Shown piece after piece: positions 12,229 through 26,275 of a stretch of 64,000 bases of DNA. This DNA is from Monarcha castaneiventris obscurior. Taxonomy: Eukaryota > Chordata > Aves > Passeriformes > Monarchidae. The notes below the pieces were generated by a model that was given only the letters and a program-made list of their open reading frames with translations, was not told the origin of the DNA and searched no databases. Numbering within the stretch: position 1 is the stretch's first letter; every line of letters starts with the position of its first letter. The stretch spans positions 9,052,001 to 9,116,000 of the forward strand of contig JAMPIT010000174.1 in assembly GCA_026261815.1 (NCBI GenBank), in the 5' to 3' direction. The translations under genes were made by a program, and so were the position numbers.

Positions 12229-13361
12229 CTGAATAGGAAAATGGGGAATTAAAGGTGAAATACATTTCTCAAGTTATTTAAAGATGCAGCATCAATTTCT
12301 CTGCTGTGTTTCGAATAACTAAAATGCAATTTCTATTTCTTCTTGAAATTTTGTTTTCTCCTCCCCTCCTTCCTGACTTTCCATGTGGTACATGTACATA
12401 GTCCTGCCTAGATTAAGACCTCCCTGTCCATTTCTGTACAAAGTGAAAAAGATGGTGAGGTGGTAATGTTTCTTTAACACAATGTAGGTTCTGATGAAGA
12501 TAAAACTTTTAGTTTGGTTAAAACTGTGAAAAATAGTGACAATATTTGTGCTTATTCAAGTACAGCAATAAAATGGGAAGTTTAATGGGTGTGTTTGGAT
12601 GACTTGACCGCAGATGACTTGACCCCTGCTTTTATACAACTCAATTGCAAAATGTCTTTTATCATCAAGAAGAGGAAGATTTTGCCAGAAGGACATATGT
12701 TGCCAATAACAACAACTGACTGTACATGAAGGTAAATGCACGTAAATCCCTTTAACATACTTTTTATGCAGGTAGCTTCAAAGTATTTGTAATTCAGTAG
12801 ATGAAGTGCAGCAAATAACTGTCTTGTTTTCATATAAAACTACTTTGCTTGCATTAGAGGAATCTGGATGAGTTCATAGCTGAACTCAGTCATGCTTCCT
12901 TTGCTAATTTTGAAATGCTCTGAACAAGAATTTCTGTTTTATTGGCAGCATCCAGACTGAACTGCAAAATATGCCAAACCAGAGATAATTTCTATTGGCC
13001 TACAAACAACCAAAGGGCAAATAAAGTATCCCATTTACGTGACTCTAAGCAAGATTAGCATACCATGCCTATTTCATGCTATAAAGGGGGTAAGGTCCTT
13101 CACAACAGCATTTGTAGGACAGTGATGCAACCAACGAGTATGTACTATCTTCCTAAGACAGAAGGGTGTGGTGAGAGACATGATACAGGATTTCCTCTGT
13201 GGGAAACTGCATCGCTTTGAAAGAGTTTGGACTAAAGCCACCTGCCTTCTGGTGGGCTGCTTCCTAAAGTCAGCATGGGCTACAATGGCAGCAGCTGAGT
13301 AATTCAGAGTTCACTTGAGATAATACTGAACTGGTTTTTGCAGGGCAAAGATATTTCCCAA

Positions 13362-13390
13362 AAGACATCTCCCAAAAATGAAGATGTCTT
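13362..13390. repeat. Short inverted repeat
   Basis: AAGACATCT at 13362-13370 and AGATGTCTT at 13382-13390 are perfect reverse complements separated by 11 bases. It could form a small hairpin in the intron RNA. Chance is a sufficient explanation. Confidence 0.7.
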
Positions 13391-15460
13391 AAAAATTTTT
13401 TTGGTAAGGAGATTTAGATAACAGCCATGACCTGTCCAAAATCAGGTTCGCTGGATAGGGAGATCTATTTGGATTTGGTGTTCCTGTAGCATTTGTGTTT
13501 ATTGTCTGTGTTGAGTTATGTGGGCTATGCTGTTTGACCTTACAGGTGGCTGCATGTCTTTACTTTGATGGTTAGAGGCGGCAATTCCTTCACACACTTC
13601 AGATTTTGTACAGTGATTTGGGATCCTTCAGGTGAGATGTACTATCTAATGTAAAATATTCTACCAGCACAGCTCCTGAAAACCAAAACCTTTGAAACTG
13701 ATGCTGCTCCACTGCAAACTTGGGGAAATGATTTTTTTTAATCACAGCCCTTCAAGATTTTAATGGAATTCTTAAAAGGGACAAAATGATTTTAATGTAG
13801 ATAAAGCATTTTAATCTTGATAGTCTCAATAAGCTTTTAGGTTTGAAAGTACATAAGCTTTTTCTCTTGATCACTCAGCTAGAATTGCTCTTCAGAACTG
13901 CTGTAAGATTAGTTCATTCTGTATTCCATTTCTGCTTGCAGTCACTCTAATATCACCCAGAATTGGCCTCAAGCAGCAAAGTGAAAGAATCACCACCATT
14001 CTCAAACTGTAACCAGTTTGGGTACAACTTGCTCTGTTAAGACAGCCAGCCATAGATTTTAGGTAAGTTAGCAATGGCCTTTTTTGGGAACTGTTATTTG
14101 TGGTCAAGCAAAAGTGCCTGTCAGTGAGGTGGTTTCCTTCAAGGTAATCCCATGAAGTTGGATATGGCTTTTGTTCCTTTCCCTTGCAGAACTTCATGTG
14201 GATTCTCACAGAGTTAATTATCATCTTGTAATCAACCATTCAGCATCTAGCATGTGTTTTCACTGTAGTTTAGGAACTCACACAGACAAAACTTGGAGCT
14301 GTGCTATGCTGAAGATGCTGAATCAAGTCTTATAATTTTTAAATGTCTGATCACCAGAAAGGTAAACCTAAGCGCAGATATGTGTTTTTGGTAACCATAG
14401 GAAAGCGATGTTCATTTTAGGAAGAATCCACTGTCAGCAGTAGGGGTGTCTGTGCAGCACAGGATAATTGTGATAATGTCATTGACACTTTGGAAAACAA
14501 AATATATACTCTAAATAGCTGTGCTCATGCGACAAGCAAACTGTTAGCAAATAGTAGAAAACTTCAAAAGACGACAGATCTTTGAAGAATGTTTAACATA
14601 GAGGAAGGGACTGAATTAGCACTGTCTTCACCTGTCAAATGCAGAGATAAGTAGTTTTCTTTAAAACTCACCTAGTTCTGTGCTCAAAGACTCTACAGAA
14701 AAGCAACTTCCAACAGAGGAGGAAGGAATGCTGGGCCTGGTCCTCAGCTGAGCAGAATGCATGTCATTTGTGCACATCCTGTGCTATCTGCTAAGGATGA
14801 ATTGAACTGGTAATTTTATCAAAATACTGAGAGACTCCAGTGAGTATTGTTTTATAAAAATCTGTCAATTAGGTTTATAAGAAACTAACCTTTACACAAA
14901 GCAATTTGAAACTTTCAATTTATTTATTATTGAATTGATTTTGAAATTTTCTAAACTTCTAATAGAATTTTAAAAAATACATTAAATGTCCTGCCTCCAC
15001 CTCATTGGAATTGAGGCAGAAGAATGCAATTTTGGAGATGTCAGGACAAAGAGACAAGTCTACCCAACACTGCCACCATGAAGAGGCATTCAAAGTGCTG
15101 AAAGTTTTAAAATGATGACATAAGATTTCTGAATTCTCCCTATGATGCCTTTTTGGTTGAACCTCTGCAGCTGCATTGCCATGAGTAGTTGTAGTCTTGT
15201 GAAACAGGAATGAAGTACTTACAAAGTAGAGCTTGGAAGTATAATAAAATAATTGTTAAATTCATTAATTTTTTTTTTTTAGATCAGCTAACCTGTCCTA
15301 GAAACAAGAATCAGGAAAGCAAAAGTAAGAAATCTTTTGAACTGTTGTTTGTATATAACTGTAATGAAACAAATCTCCACGATGGTGATGACTTCCTGTG
15401 CTCTGGAGAACGAGGATACAGCTGTGCATTTTGAGAAGTCTTGCCATACATCAAGATCTG

Positions 15461-15513
15461 GGAATTGGAAGTAGATCCCTTCCAACTCAAACCATTCTAT
15501 GGCAATCATTCTA
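15461..15513 (+). mobile_element. CR1 retroposon 3' end
   Basis: The plus strand has GTAGATCCCTTCCAACTCAA followed by ACCATTCTATGGCAATCATT, matching the CR1 3' end with a decayed terminal octamer repeat. It points along the plus strand, antisense to MAGI2. Sequence before about 15461 is not recognisable as CR1, so the copy is very short or its older part is eroded. Confidence 0.7.
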
Positions 15514-16945
15514 CAATTCTTTGCATATCAGATGAATGCAAAGCCAAGATTAATTTTGATATTAGAAGATAGAACAGTAAAAAGCTTGCATACCTGCCTT
15601 CATGTTTAGTCTAAAATAAATTATACTCATAGTTTTTACACTGCAAACTGTAAAATATTTGTGAAAACAGACAAGCAATAAACAAGACCTGGGACATAAT
15701 CCTGATTTAAATGAAATCAGTGGTGAAATAGCAGGTTTGTTTGCTGTCAAGGTACAGCCATAGGAGCACAATTCACCCACAATGTGACACAAGGGTATTT
15801 TTATTTGCACCACTGGAACCACTGGTATTCTCTGGAGGAAGAATTATGTTGATGAAAGGTAGGGATGATAATATTTCTTTTCCATATTCTGTTGTTTTCT
15901 GGATCAGTCTTTGTTGAATGCTAAATACCTGGAACAAAACTAGCATGAGGGAACATTTATATTTCAGCATCTCAGTACTAGCCATGCCTTAGGTAAATAG
16001 AAGTTTTGCAAATGAGAAGAATGATTGTGATTATGCTTCAATGTCCTTTCCAAAGCTGTGCAAGCAGCAGTTTGACACAGCTCATAGGCAATGCAGCACC
16101 TGTGGCCAACTTCCCTATGCCTACAAGTCTGTTCTCTTAAATTGTTACTTTGACTTCTTAAGTTCACATTTCCACTTTACAGATCAAAACCTATTTTTAT
16201 ACCTTTTAGTAAAGTGTAAATTGTTAAAGAGAAAGAAATACTACATACTTAACACCTCCATCAGCTGTAAAACTGACACTTCATATTAGCAGAGGTTGTT
16301 AGGGACCTACAATCCAGCAATCAAAATCATTTTACATTCATGGTACTGTGATGATGATATACTCATAATTCCATTTGAAAATGCTTTTGGTTTCACTAAC
16401 AGTTCATATAAGCAACAAATCCATTTTGTCATGGTGAGTAATTCTTTCTGCAGTGACGAACAATACAAAATCATTTGACATTAGTCTGCTAAATTTCCTC
16501 TCCTTTTATTAGATACCATCTCTTATTAAAAAGGAAGGGTTATATTCATCTAGTAATATAACTTCTTAGACAATCTACATGCTGTTGCTTGGAGTAGCAA
16601 TAGATGCAAGGAAAACACCAACATGGAGTGTTTGGAAATTGCTTTGAGAAATTCCGTTCCTATTTCTCAGCTGTTCATACTCTAGGTCAAGGGGTAGTTT
16701 GATGATAATACACCTTAATTAGCAATTTCCCAATACTTTTATTTACTAAGTGAAGGCAGGCATGACTTACTGACATAAAAGGCACTAACTGGTGAATAGA
16801 AATGTTGAAAGATATGGTAAACTGAGTGCAAGGAAGGTTTGAAACTAGAACCTGATTTTCTAGCTTACCAAACCCCTTACCCATACAACCCCCCCCTTTA
16901 CACAATACTTCAGAATATTATGTATTTAATGCTATCATAGTTCCA

Positions 16946-16977
16946 CATATATATATATATCTGTACACACGTGTGTA
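16946..16977. repeat. (AT)n microsatellite next to a 14-bp palindrome
   Basis: An AT dinucleotide run at 16946-16960 is followed by the perfect palindrome TACACACGTGTGTA at 16964-16977. This resembles a compound alternating purine-pyrimidine microsatellite (AT then AC/GT) rather than a designed site. Confidence 0.85.
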
Positions 16978-18486
16978 TACATGTATTTTAAAGCACCATA
17001 ATCAAAATGCAATTTCTTTTTAGACTAGAAATGAGCAAAAATGGGAAAAAATGTTGGAGACAATTTTTTTTTTGGTCAGGAAAATACTGTCTGAAAAAAG
17101 TTGTAGTATCAATTATGTGAGAAATTTCCTTCAATTTTTAATATTTTCAATCTTTAAGGTTAATTTATAACTCTAGCTCTTCAGCCAACAAGCACTGGCA
17201 AGAAAATTCTGCTTAGCTGTAGACTATGCCATAAGACCCCTCAGGTGATAATGCATTCAGTTCTAGCCACCTAATTTTTTTTTTTTTTTATGTTCCATGA
17301 GTATCAAATTTAGGAAACCCTGATTGCCTTAGTGTTTTTCTGCAAGACTGTTACTTTTGGAGTTACACATTATGGGTCAGTATAATGTTGTCTGACAAAT
17401 CTTTTCTACTTTAATGCATATCTGTGCTGAAAAACTGCAGTGATACTCCAGAGGAAAGGTAGACTGTGAATATGAACTGAAGGGCTTGTCTGTGACCCTT
17501 ACAGAAAGGTATTTATAAGTCTGCCTAAGAATACACCTTATTTCATGGAGGCTAATTATGCAAATACATTTCCTATTTACATATTTCACAGCTGTTGGTG
17601 AACTTTGTTTTTTGGTTCTTTTCCAATTTGTTTAAATCTCTGGCAGTAAAACAAACCCCAACATTGCATAAAACAGCAGATAGATTTGAAAGGGACGTGG
17701 GAAGTTCAAAATACTCTGGTCAGGGGAGAAAATAACATGGGAGATTTTGAAGAAAGTAACCTTTGTCCTTCCAGTTAAAGGTAGAACTGTAATTCTTCAG
17801 ATTTCACTTTTAATGAGAGCTTATCACTGGCTTATCTCATTCTTCCTACTGGCATTTCTGTGTCACATCACCAACCTTGGCTACCACACAAACTGAAGGA
17901 CAAATGTAACCCAATCAATGTAAAAAATGTTTTATTTTACTGCTTTCCTTAGAGGAATACAACCTCAAATGTCTATTATAACTAGAGAAATATCATGGCA
18001 CTATGATTCCAAACAGCTTTGTGACTCCTTGTTGACTAACGTCTGCCTACAGGGGTGTCTGAACAAAGGTTTTTATAAATTGTGACTCTACAACAAACAG
18101 TTCAATATAAAATATAAGATAGGATAAGGTGAGTTTATAAAAGCAAAAATTTAAAATTCAGGTGAATAAGGTCTCCTAATGATAACTCCAGGGCTCCAGT
18201 TACAGCTGCAACAATCTCCTGTATGAAGTCATAATTTTGTCATTAATAGGAAATTCCTGATTTGATGTTCCATTTTCTAGCTTCTGTACCCAAACCTGGT
18301 TATCAGCAGAGTCACACTGTCACTTACAATCTAACAGTTTTCTTAAGGAGAAAGGAGTTTTGCTTAGAATTAATAGTAGGACAGAAAAAAGGAAAAAGTA
18401 TCCAGTTGAGAAAATAATGCCACAGCAGAAATTTAGGTAGGTTCTTTTCACCATGGAGAAAAAATAAGCAGAGAGGAGGGAAGAGA

Positions 18487-18546
18487 GTTAAAAAAAAAAA
18501 ATCCCAAAACCCAAAACAAAAAAGAAAGAAAGAAAAAAAGCAGAAA
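18487..18546. repeat. A/purine-rich low-complexity block
   Basis: A run of A residues followed by AAAC and GAAA repeats. It is plain low-complexity sequence. On the minus strand it makes the Phe/Leu-rich open frame at 18324-18578, which should not be read as a membrane protein. Confidence 0.85.
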
Positions 18547-21500
18547 AAGACACAGGAAAGAAAGACAGCATAAACCAATTTCCATGTTTTGCTTTTAAGC
18601 AGTTGTTTTAGAGGATGTGGTAATTCTCCTCAGTTTTTGGAAAGCCCTCATGCTCCTTTTTTGGCTACTTGGAGCTTTGAGCACAGGTGATAGGTGACAG
18701 CAAAGGCTGGTCACATCTAGGAAGGAAGAGCTGACAGGTCACAGCTAACTCATGGCAAACAATTTTTGAAGGTTCTGTGACTTAAACAATAGAATAGCAC
18801 TCTGGTTTTGTACTAATGCATCATTTGCTTCTCTCTGTGAAACTATTTCCAATACAGAAGCAGTAGTGCTTTGTGATTCATATGTGATCATTGCAAACTG
18901 AAATCTTCCCATCACACAGGGTCTTGCAGGTTCTTCATGTTCCTTAGGTGGAAAAACATTCCTGTAGAATGAAAATCATACTTTTCATTGAGACTTCCTG
19001 CTTGAAGCCCCTTTCTTGCTATCATTAGGTAGGGATGAGATAGAGGCAACATGTTGGTCTAGTGCTTGCTCTGCTTTGAGTCATGTTTTTTGTACTCCTC
19101 ACAGAGCTACATTGTGATGAATAACTTGCTTCACTCTCTCCCTTATTGGGAAACAGGAGGCTTTTATGAAGTCTTGGTGAGTGCTGACTGTGGGGAAACT
19201 CTATGATAACAGGCTCTGTAGAAATTCAGAGCTATAGAAGTAAAAAAATGAACTGTTTAGTAACAGAGTCTCACTGTGAAAGAAACAAAAATCTTGCACT
19301 ATTTCTTTCTTTTTGAATTTTCCAGGTCATGATTGTTCGCTTCTGTGCCCTATTTTTAGAAGATGAAAAGAAGGTCTTGCCAGGAGATAAGAGGAAGTTG
19401 CTTTGAGACAAGAAGTACTTAAAAAAACCCATGTAGTTGAACTTTTCCTGTGCACTTTTAGGGTATATCCTTCCCAAAGATAACCAACCTGACACTGCCA
19501 TATGTTAGGAAACAATGTTGTCTTGAAACTCTCCCTCCTCTATACTCAAATTAGATGACAATTACTTGACTCAGTAATGGATTTCCTTCCTGTTGTTTCC
19601 TTCTTCAGGAAACAGTAGCACTATGTCAAAGCAGTCAAAGGCTTGACAAATTGAATTTGCTAAAATGTGTGCTTATGGCATTCATGAAACAAAAATGTCA
19701 GGGAGAATAGAGATCTTTGGAGGCAGCTATTTATTAATAAGGGATATGAACGAATGCAGACAAGATCTGCTTGGGAACTGTGGAATCAAATCTTAGAGAA
19801 AATGTTGAAGGCATTGTGGTGTAAGAAGATATGGAATTTAAGTTTCCAGGATTAGCTGGAAGATGGGACACTGCTGGAAATCTAGGACGAGGTTACTGAA
19901 GTCTTGCTTTTCATCTCTCACTTTCTTGTTTTGGACCTAGAAGCTTTATGATTTTTAATTCCTAGTTTTTCTAGGTAGCTGGCTGAAAAAGTCTTGCATA
20001 CAGTTTCCAGCTGCCTCTTGGACAGAACTCAAATGCAATTACATCATTTAAACACAGGCTTTAGCATAACTCCAACCTCCGTGTTAGAAGCTCTTCCTGT
20101 GGTAAAGCATATACTTCTTAACACAGTAGATTATACAAGTAAAAGATAAGAGGCCATGTTGGTCAAAGAAGTGCTCAGAAAACTTGAAGAAAGCATCCAT
20201 GAATAATAATGAAGCACTTAATTCTTTTATTGAATGGTGTAATGTATCTTGTAATGCAATATATAATCTTCTGGGATGTAAGCGAATCTTTGCTGTTGAC
20301 ATCTGTGTTGAGATCTATATTCCCACAGTTTTATGAAGGGCACACATGGATCAAGCCTATGTTGGGGATCAGGATGAAAGAATATACCATATAAAAATGT
20401 ATCTCATATATACATATGGCATTTATAACGTTTTCTTAATTGTCTTACTGAGATATTTGTTCAAATGCACAAAGTCAGCATTCTTGGCTTGATGAATTTA
20501 ACCACGGAAGAGGGTTCTGACTGTTGAGTGTAAAGTACAGATTTTTGTTAAACTACTTCACTTCTAAAAGCTATTGATATGGGAAATGATTATTTGCAAA
20601 GGGTTCTCTGTTCGTTAGAGCTCTATATGAAGCCAAGAGTTTTTTCAATGGAGGTACTGAACTAGACAAAATCCTTGCTAACCATGGAATGGATTATTTT
20701 CCTTTTAATTTATCACATACCAAATACTATCACTTCGGGCAATATCATGTCAGCTCAAGCAAGCCTTTTTATTTATTTATTAGTCTAGCCCTTAATGCAC
20801 AAGAGAAAGTGAAAGAGGGGAGATGTCTGAAAACTACTTCCAATCTTCTCTCAAAACTAGTCCTACTTCTTTCAAACCTATTTGGCCTACTTCACACAGT
20901 GTCCTGATCCATACTTCAAAGAGTTTTAAAATTTCAAAAATTATAGTCTCTTTTTGTACATTGCCTTGAGAGTACTAGCTAACATGGGCTACATGGTGTT
21001 TGTAAATATACTGGAAAGTTTCATTTCTATGCCTAACAGTTTATAATTGAAGATTAAATACTTTTTACAGGGGTCTAAATAAGTTCTCAAATCCATATTT
21101 AGGTTGACTAAGATACCTGGTATTCCTTAAAAAAGCCAGCAATTTATTGAAGTATATAGATTTAAATTTGGGATGTTAATTTCAGGCACTTGTTAAATAA
21201 ACAGAAAACCTCAACAACTGTCCCCCTGGAAAAAAAAAGGTCTGGTTTATGGAAAGTGAGTTTAAGGGTGACAATCTATAGTGAAAAGTGTTTCTACTAA
21301 TAGGATCAGTGTGGCAGAAGATTGTGGCACAGGCCACAGTGGCAAAGGACTGAGGAATATGAAATGCAACTTCAAGACTAGATTAGGGTTTACTTGGAGT
21401 TGATGTAAAATGAACTCTGCTGTTCCTCCAGCATATCCCTTCTTGTGGGGACTGGGAATACCAAAGCCAAAGAGGAGACGCTGATGCTGTTACTAATATA

Positions 21501-22475
21501 CAAGGGGCAAGGCAAGTAAGAATGGTATCAACCCAGGGTTTGGGGCAATAATGTATTCAGAGTATCCCTTTGCATGCTGAAGAAATTTGAACATTCCCAG
21601 TCTCTGGGCCCACCTAATATTAATGGGCTGGTCTGGACCAGCTCCAATATTTTATGTGTAATTTATAACATAGTTTGGTCTATAGGCTCAAGTAATTTAT
21701 AAAATGAGTTGGAAGGTGGCATGTGCAAGTAATGGCAGTGGTGAAGAAGCTTTCAGTAAAAAAGTAAATTATTTTTAAGAATTGATCTTAGTAAGTGCAA
21801 AGGCTGTAGACAATTTAGAACAACATTTTCAGCTAAAATGTTCTTTACAAATGGAGTAAATAAGTATAAGCCCTTTTACTCTTGTTGTGAAAAATATGTG
21901 ATATATTTCCAAAAACATGAGAAATTAAATCAAGTTGAGCATCTCGTTGCTCAGTACTGTTTTGCATAGGTCTTCAAATAGCACTTTGTACTATGGATTG
22001 CTTTCTAACTACCAAGGACAATGTGAAAACTTGTCAAAGACATTTTTATAAAAACAAATCAATTTGAAATTTCTTTAATAAACATCACTTTGAAATGAAA
22101 GTAGGTGAAACTTTTTTTACTGATAAATTCACATCTTCCTATTGGATGTTGACTATGAAAAAAAAAGTGCAGCAAAATGTGGTGGCACATATACTGTGCT
22201 TCACCAAGGATTTAATAGTCAACACGCTGAGATCAAAAATGTAAGAAAAAAACACCTATGAAAGTCAAACATGAGAATCTTGGCAAGATCTAGGAAAATA
22301 TGTAAGTGTAGAGTTTTTGATTCATTTAAAATGGTCTCTATTTACTGGAAAGAAATGAAGTTTCTTTCTTTAAATTACAAAAGATAATTACAGAAAACTA
22401 TGTCAACAATGACACATTCATAGGCAAAATTTTAAATACTAAATGGTCAGCAGGGTCAAGAGAGCTTTCACTTAC

Positions 22476-22665
22476 GCCTACTTTCATAAATAGCTCTTGA
22501 TTTCTCATACAGCTCATATGGGTCAGGTTTCCGTGGATCAAAGGCCTCTGTTGAGTCAGGAAATGAACTCCTGTGAAGACTGGGTGGATAGGGAATATTC
22601 TGTGGCATAGCTGGAGCAGACACACTTGTTTGAGGGCTGCCTTGATTCTCCCATCGCTCCATCAT
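22476..22665 (-). CDS. MAGI2: MAGI2 exon: linker between PDZ2 and PDZ3
   Basis: A 190-nt exon with acceptor TTTATTCCAG|ATGATGG and donor AGGC|GTAAGT. It starts in phase 0 and encodes MMERWENQGSPQTSVSAPAM, a Pro/Ser-rich run, then DSTEAFDPRKPDPYELYEKS and RAIYESR, and carries one base into the next exon. It closely matches mammalian MAGI2, which has IMDRWENQGSPQTS at the start. No folded domain is expected; the acidic, tyrosine-containing PDPYELYEKSRAIYE stretch is the most conserved part and a plausible phosphorylation or docking segment (inference). The first ATG is an internal Met, not a start codon. Confidence 0.97.
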
Positions 22666-23177
22666 CTGGAATAAAAACATACAGAGAATAAAAATGAAAT
22701 TTTGCAAAAACTGTGGCTTCCACAATGAGACCAAAGACAGTGATTTCTGTTGAAGATGTGTTTTGTAAAATTAGTAAACCCATTTGCTGTCTTTTGAAAT
22801 GAAAGATGTGTGTTGTGCTGTTTATAAAATGACTTGGCTAAATTTACTTATTAATTTGTCGCTCATGAAAAGATGTGATTTATAGCAGGTTAGATTAGGC
22901 CCAGCATTACCTCTGAAGCATGTGGATTGCCTCTCACAGAATGTGCTGAGCTACTGGAAATTATTTGCTAAAGGTGGAATCTGTGGGTTTGTGAAGACAC
23001 AATTATCAGATTAATCCAAATACAATGTAGTGCTTAACAAAGAAGATACAGACTGTGTAGCAAGTGAATGACATTAGTGCTGTATCTTCTGAGAATGCAT
23101 GAAAATAACTAGCTGCCCAGGGGGAAGTAGATAACTGTAACTGGGAGCAGAATTTACAGCTTCAATTGGAGATTTAA

Positions 23178-23226
23178 AAAGCCAAAACCAAAACCAAAAG
23201 AAAATCAAAACCAAAAAGAAAATTAT
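23178..23226. repeat. A-rich AACCAAA low-complexity block
   Basis: Repeated CCAAAA-type units, for example AAAACCAAAACCAAAAG. Simple low-complexity intron sequence. Confidence 0.8.
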
Positions 23227-24221
23227 TACAGCACATATTTAAGTATGTAGTGTTCAAAAAAAACCCCACTAAATTTGCGTTATACAACCAAGTTTCCAAG
23301 CACAGGATAAGGCTTTCAAATCTTCCAGGTCATTTACAGGAAAGAAGTACACAGCAGCCTGTTGTCTATGCATGAAAGACACCTCAGTTCACGCTTTTTT
23401 CAAGACTGTCTTTAGCAGCCTTACATGTACATCAAGCTTGAAGATATGATAGGCTGTGCAAAAGAAGGCTTGAGGATCTGCATTTTTTTTTTGAAGAAGT
23501 TGGCTACTAATCAAATTGCATTAACAAATTTATTTGAAGAGGCTAAATTAAACAAAACACAAATGTTTATCCCAGGAAATGAGTACTTGGATATTCCTAT
23601 CCAAGGAAGGACCCCTCCTGATGACAAGGTTGGTAAAGCTGCCAGAACAGTGTGTTCTCACATATAACCCGACAATGGTAATTACACAAAAAATGCCTCT
23701 TGGAATCAAACTGATCTGTAATTAAATTCCACTGACTTCTATTGTTGTATCAGTGGAGCTTTATCAAAGATGATTGCAGGTTTACAGCGATCTTGCTCTA
23801 CAAATTCTGTGATTATCATTTGTCTTTAGTTCCTTGGTTTCAGAATGTGTTTGGGTCAGCAGGTAGGCTTTACTCTCTGTTCTGATGATTAACTGCATCA
23901 GGCTTTTTTCACACCAAGTATGTGTGAACTACAGATGTTTTAGTGTCCTCCTTGGTGAATATGCTGAATAACTGTCCTGCTGAATATCCCAGGTGATCTG
24001 ACCTTCTTAGGCTCATAATTAAGAATAAACAGATTATGGATATTGGCCTTTTTTAGTTGTCGAGGACCTCATTCTTTTACAAAATAGTATTATAATTCAA
24101 GCTGTGCTTCTGTCAGAATTTCAGCAGTAAGTAGGGCTGGTTCATTCAAAACTATAGGTATTTACATTCTGTGCAATACAGTGGCATATGGAAATATCTG
24201 AGTTGCCACTGAAATAGCTTA

Positions 24222-24257
24222 GGTACAGGAATGTACCCTGGGTACCTTCAGGTACCC
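24222..24257. repeat. Two adjacent GGTAC-based hairpins
   Basis: GGTACA-4 nt-TGTACC at 24222-24237 is followed by GGGTACC-TTCA-GGTACCC at 24240-24257. Each is a perfect inverted repeat with a 4-nt loop, giving four GGTAC/GTACC copies in 36 bases. No known element family is recognised. Confidence 0.85.
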
Positions 24258-26275
24258 CTTACACCAAGACAAATTTATCCTCTGCAAATAATTACCCCTT
24301 GGGTAAATTAGCCTGTGTGGTAAGCCACATGAATATCACAGTACTACTTCTGACAGCCCTAAAGAAATAACCTCAAGTAGGTATAAACACATATACAGTA
24401 CCTAATTGCGTTATGGAAGTGTAAATTCAAAGGTCTCTAGAAACACACCTGATTATGTCTACATAGGAAAGGAGAACTGAGCTCAATTCAAGCTCCTTAT
24501 GATCAAAGAAATGACAGGAGAAATATGCTTAGGCTTTACCTTCCCTTAGGAATCTAAAAAAAGAACACAAGCCAGCGAAACCAAACTATCTATCGTGTCA
24601 TTATGAAGATGAAAGACATGCAGGGCCACGTCTGCCTAGAAGTGAAAGATTCCTAATTTCTTGTAAAGTGCTGGGGAAATAGATCACTTACCTCTTTCAA
24701 ATTGTGAAACTGGACAAAATTAAAATACTTAAAGAAAGATTTAAAAAAAGAAAGGAAAATATAATTATCTTTGATGAGCAAACTTTACCCTAGTGAAAGG
24801 ACAGGAAACTGGAGATCAGTTGGCAAAACCCTACTGGGTCCCATATGTCTAATTCTTGCTTGCTGGTTAACTCTAAATCTTCAATTGTGAAGTTCAACCA
24901 GCTGAATAAGTAGATAAACAGAAGGGGAATTATATCTCCCAAACCCATATCAACTAATTAAACAGTCACCTAGTGTTCAATAATGCGAGTTATCATGATG
25001 CTGCTTCAGAAAAGGAGGCATTCTTGAAAGTGAGTAAGCACAGTAGTGAGTGCAGGGTATCAAATCCAAATTGGGGCAATGGTTTGGTGACGTTGCTCAT
25101 GGTCATTTTGCACTAGTATTATATATGATATATGTATATAATATATGCACTTTATACATAAGAACCACAGGAAGTATCTGTTACCCCAGGTTTGTTTTCC
25201 TTTGCTGTTACACAGCTACAGGGCTGGGCTGTGCTGTTGGGGAGGCTTTCTAAACCTCCTGTGCAGGCCTTACTGCTTCAGACTGTGTGCAGACAGTGCT
25301 GCAGGCACTTGGTTCAATCTTATCTTCAGGCCTTGGACACGAGAAATTTATGTCTGACAATTTCTCTAGTTAAAAGTGGTGACAGACAGAGGAATCCACA
25401 CCACCTTAACTCAGTTAATCATTTGTGAAATCTCTTGCTGAGATTACCCCAAAATAGAGTAGCTGTGAGCAGTAAGTCTGCCTGCAGGTACAGTATCTGC
25501 ACACAGTGGTGTTATATTATTCTGTGAGCCCTGGTTTCCTCACACCATTGCATGAAAAACTGCATCACTCAGGCTGTTTTTCTAGATTCCGATTATTGGC
25601 AAGTGCTACTTAAGCATGAACTACCATAGTGTTTATATAACAAAATGCTACAGAAAAGCATCAACAATCAACTGATATTTATATATTTGATGTGTACATG
25701 AAGAGGCTAAGTATGGACAGGAGGAGGTCTTCAAATGAGTATCTTTAACAAGTGAGCTGCAAGCTATCTATGTCATCACTTTTTATCTGAGATTAAAGGT
25801 TGAACAACACCCCAGCCATTCAGGAGCCTTACACTGGTGAGAGCAAGCTAGCCTTTAATAACCCGATTTATCTTCACAAATGTCTTGCCCCATTGATAAA
25901 TAAAGCAACTTATGCAACACTTATTCCAATGTATTGTATACAGATTCTGTCCTTTTACACCAAAACCACCACAAGCTGAAGCAATCTGATGAAGTTGCAT
26001 CAGCTGATTAATTAAGTGCTATTTGTACTTGACAGAATATAAATAATTATTTTGGTATACTTTACTCATGAGATCCAATATGAGAGTATGTTAAGTTGTT
26101 CAGATTCAATGTACTTCCTCTGCCTGCTCCCAAATAAGAAAGTTCTAAGCGCTTTAAAAGGTACTACTATTGCTATTCCTATTGCTCTTCAGAGTTGTCA
26201 GGATCCATTTTCCTCTACACACCCTTGTTGAGAATTAGGAATTGCTCTAAGGTCTCTCAAATCTCAATAAAAAAG

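Larger units (their letters stand above)
12229..22475 (-). other. MAGI2: MAGI2 intron (about 10.2 kb)
   Basis: Complete intron between 22476 and 12228, donor GTAAGTGAAA and acceptor TTTCCTATTCAG, phase 1. It holds a CR1 tail at 15461-15513, AT microsatellite sequence at 16946-16960 beside a palindrome, a poly(T) run near 17275-17289, and an A/purine-rich block at 18487-18546. I see no other gene or RNA gene. Open frames of up to about 115 codons here look like chance frames. Confidence 0.93.

Noticed and set aside
13892..14239. Minus-strand open frame of 115 codons
   Set aside because: Not in frame with any MAGI2 splice sites and lacks known domain motifs; chance frame in intron.
18324..18578. 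Minus-strand hydrophobic Phe-rich frame resembling a membrane protein
   Set aside because: It is produced by an A-rich low-complexity tract read on the other strand.
22663..22665. ATG at the start of the linker exon as an alternative start codon
   Set aside because: It directly follows a good splice acceptor and continues the MAGI2 frame from the previous exon; it is an internal Met.
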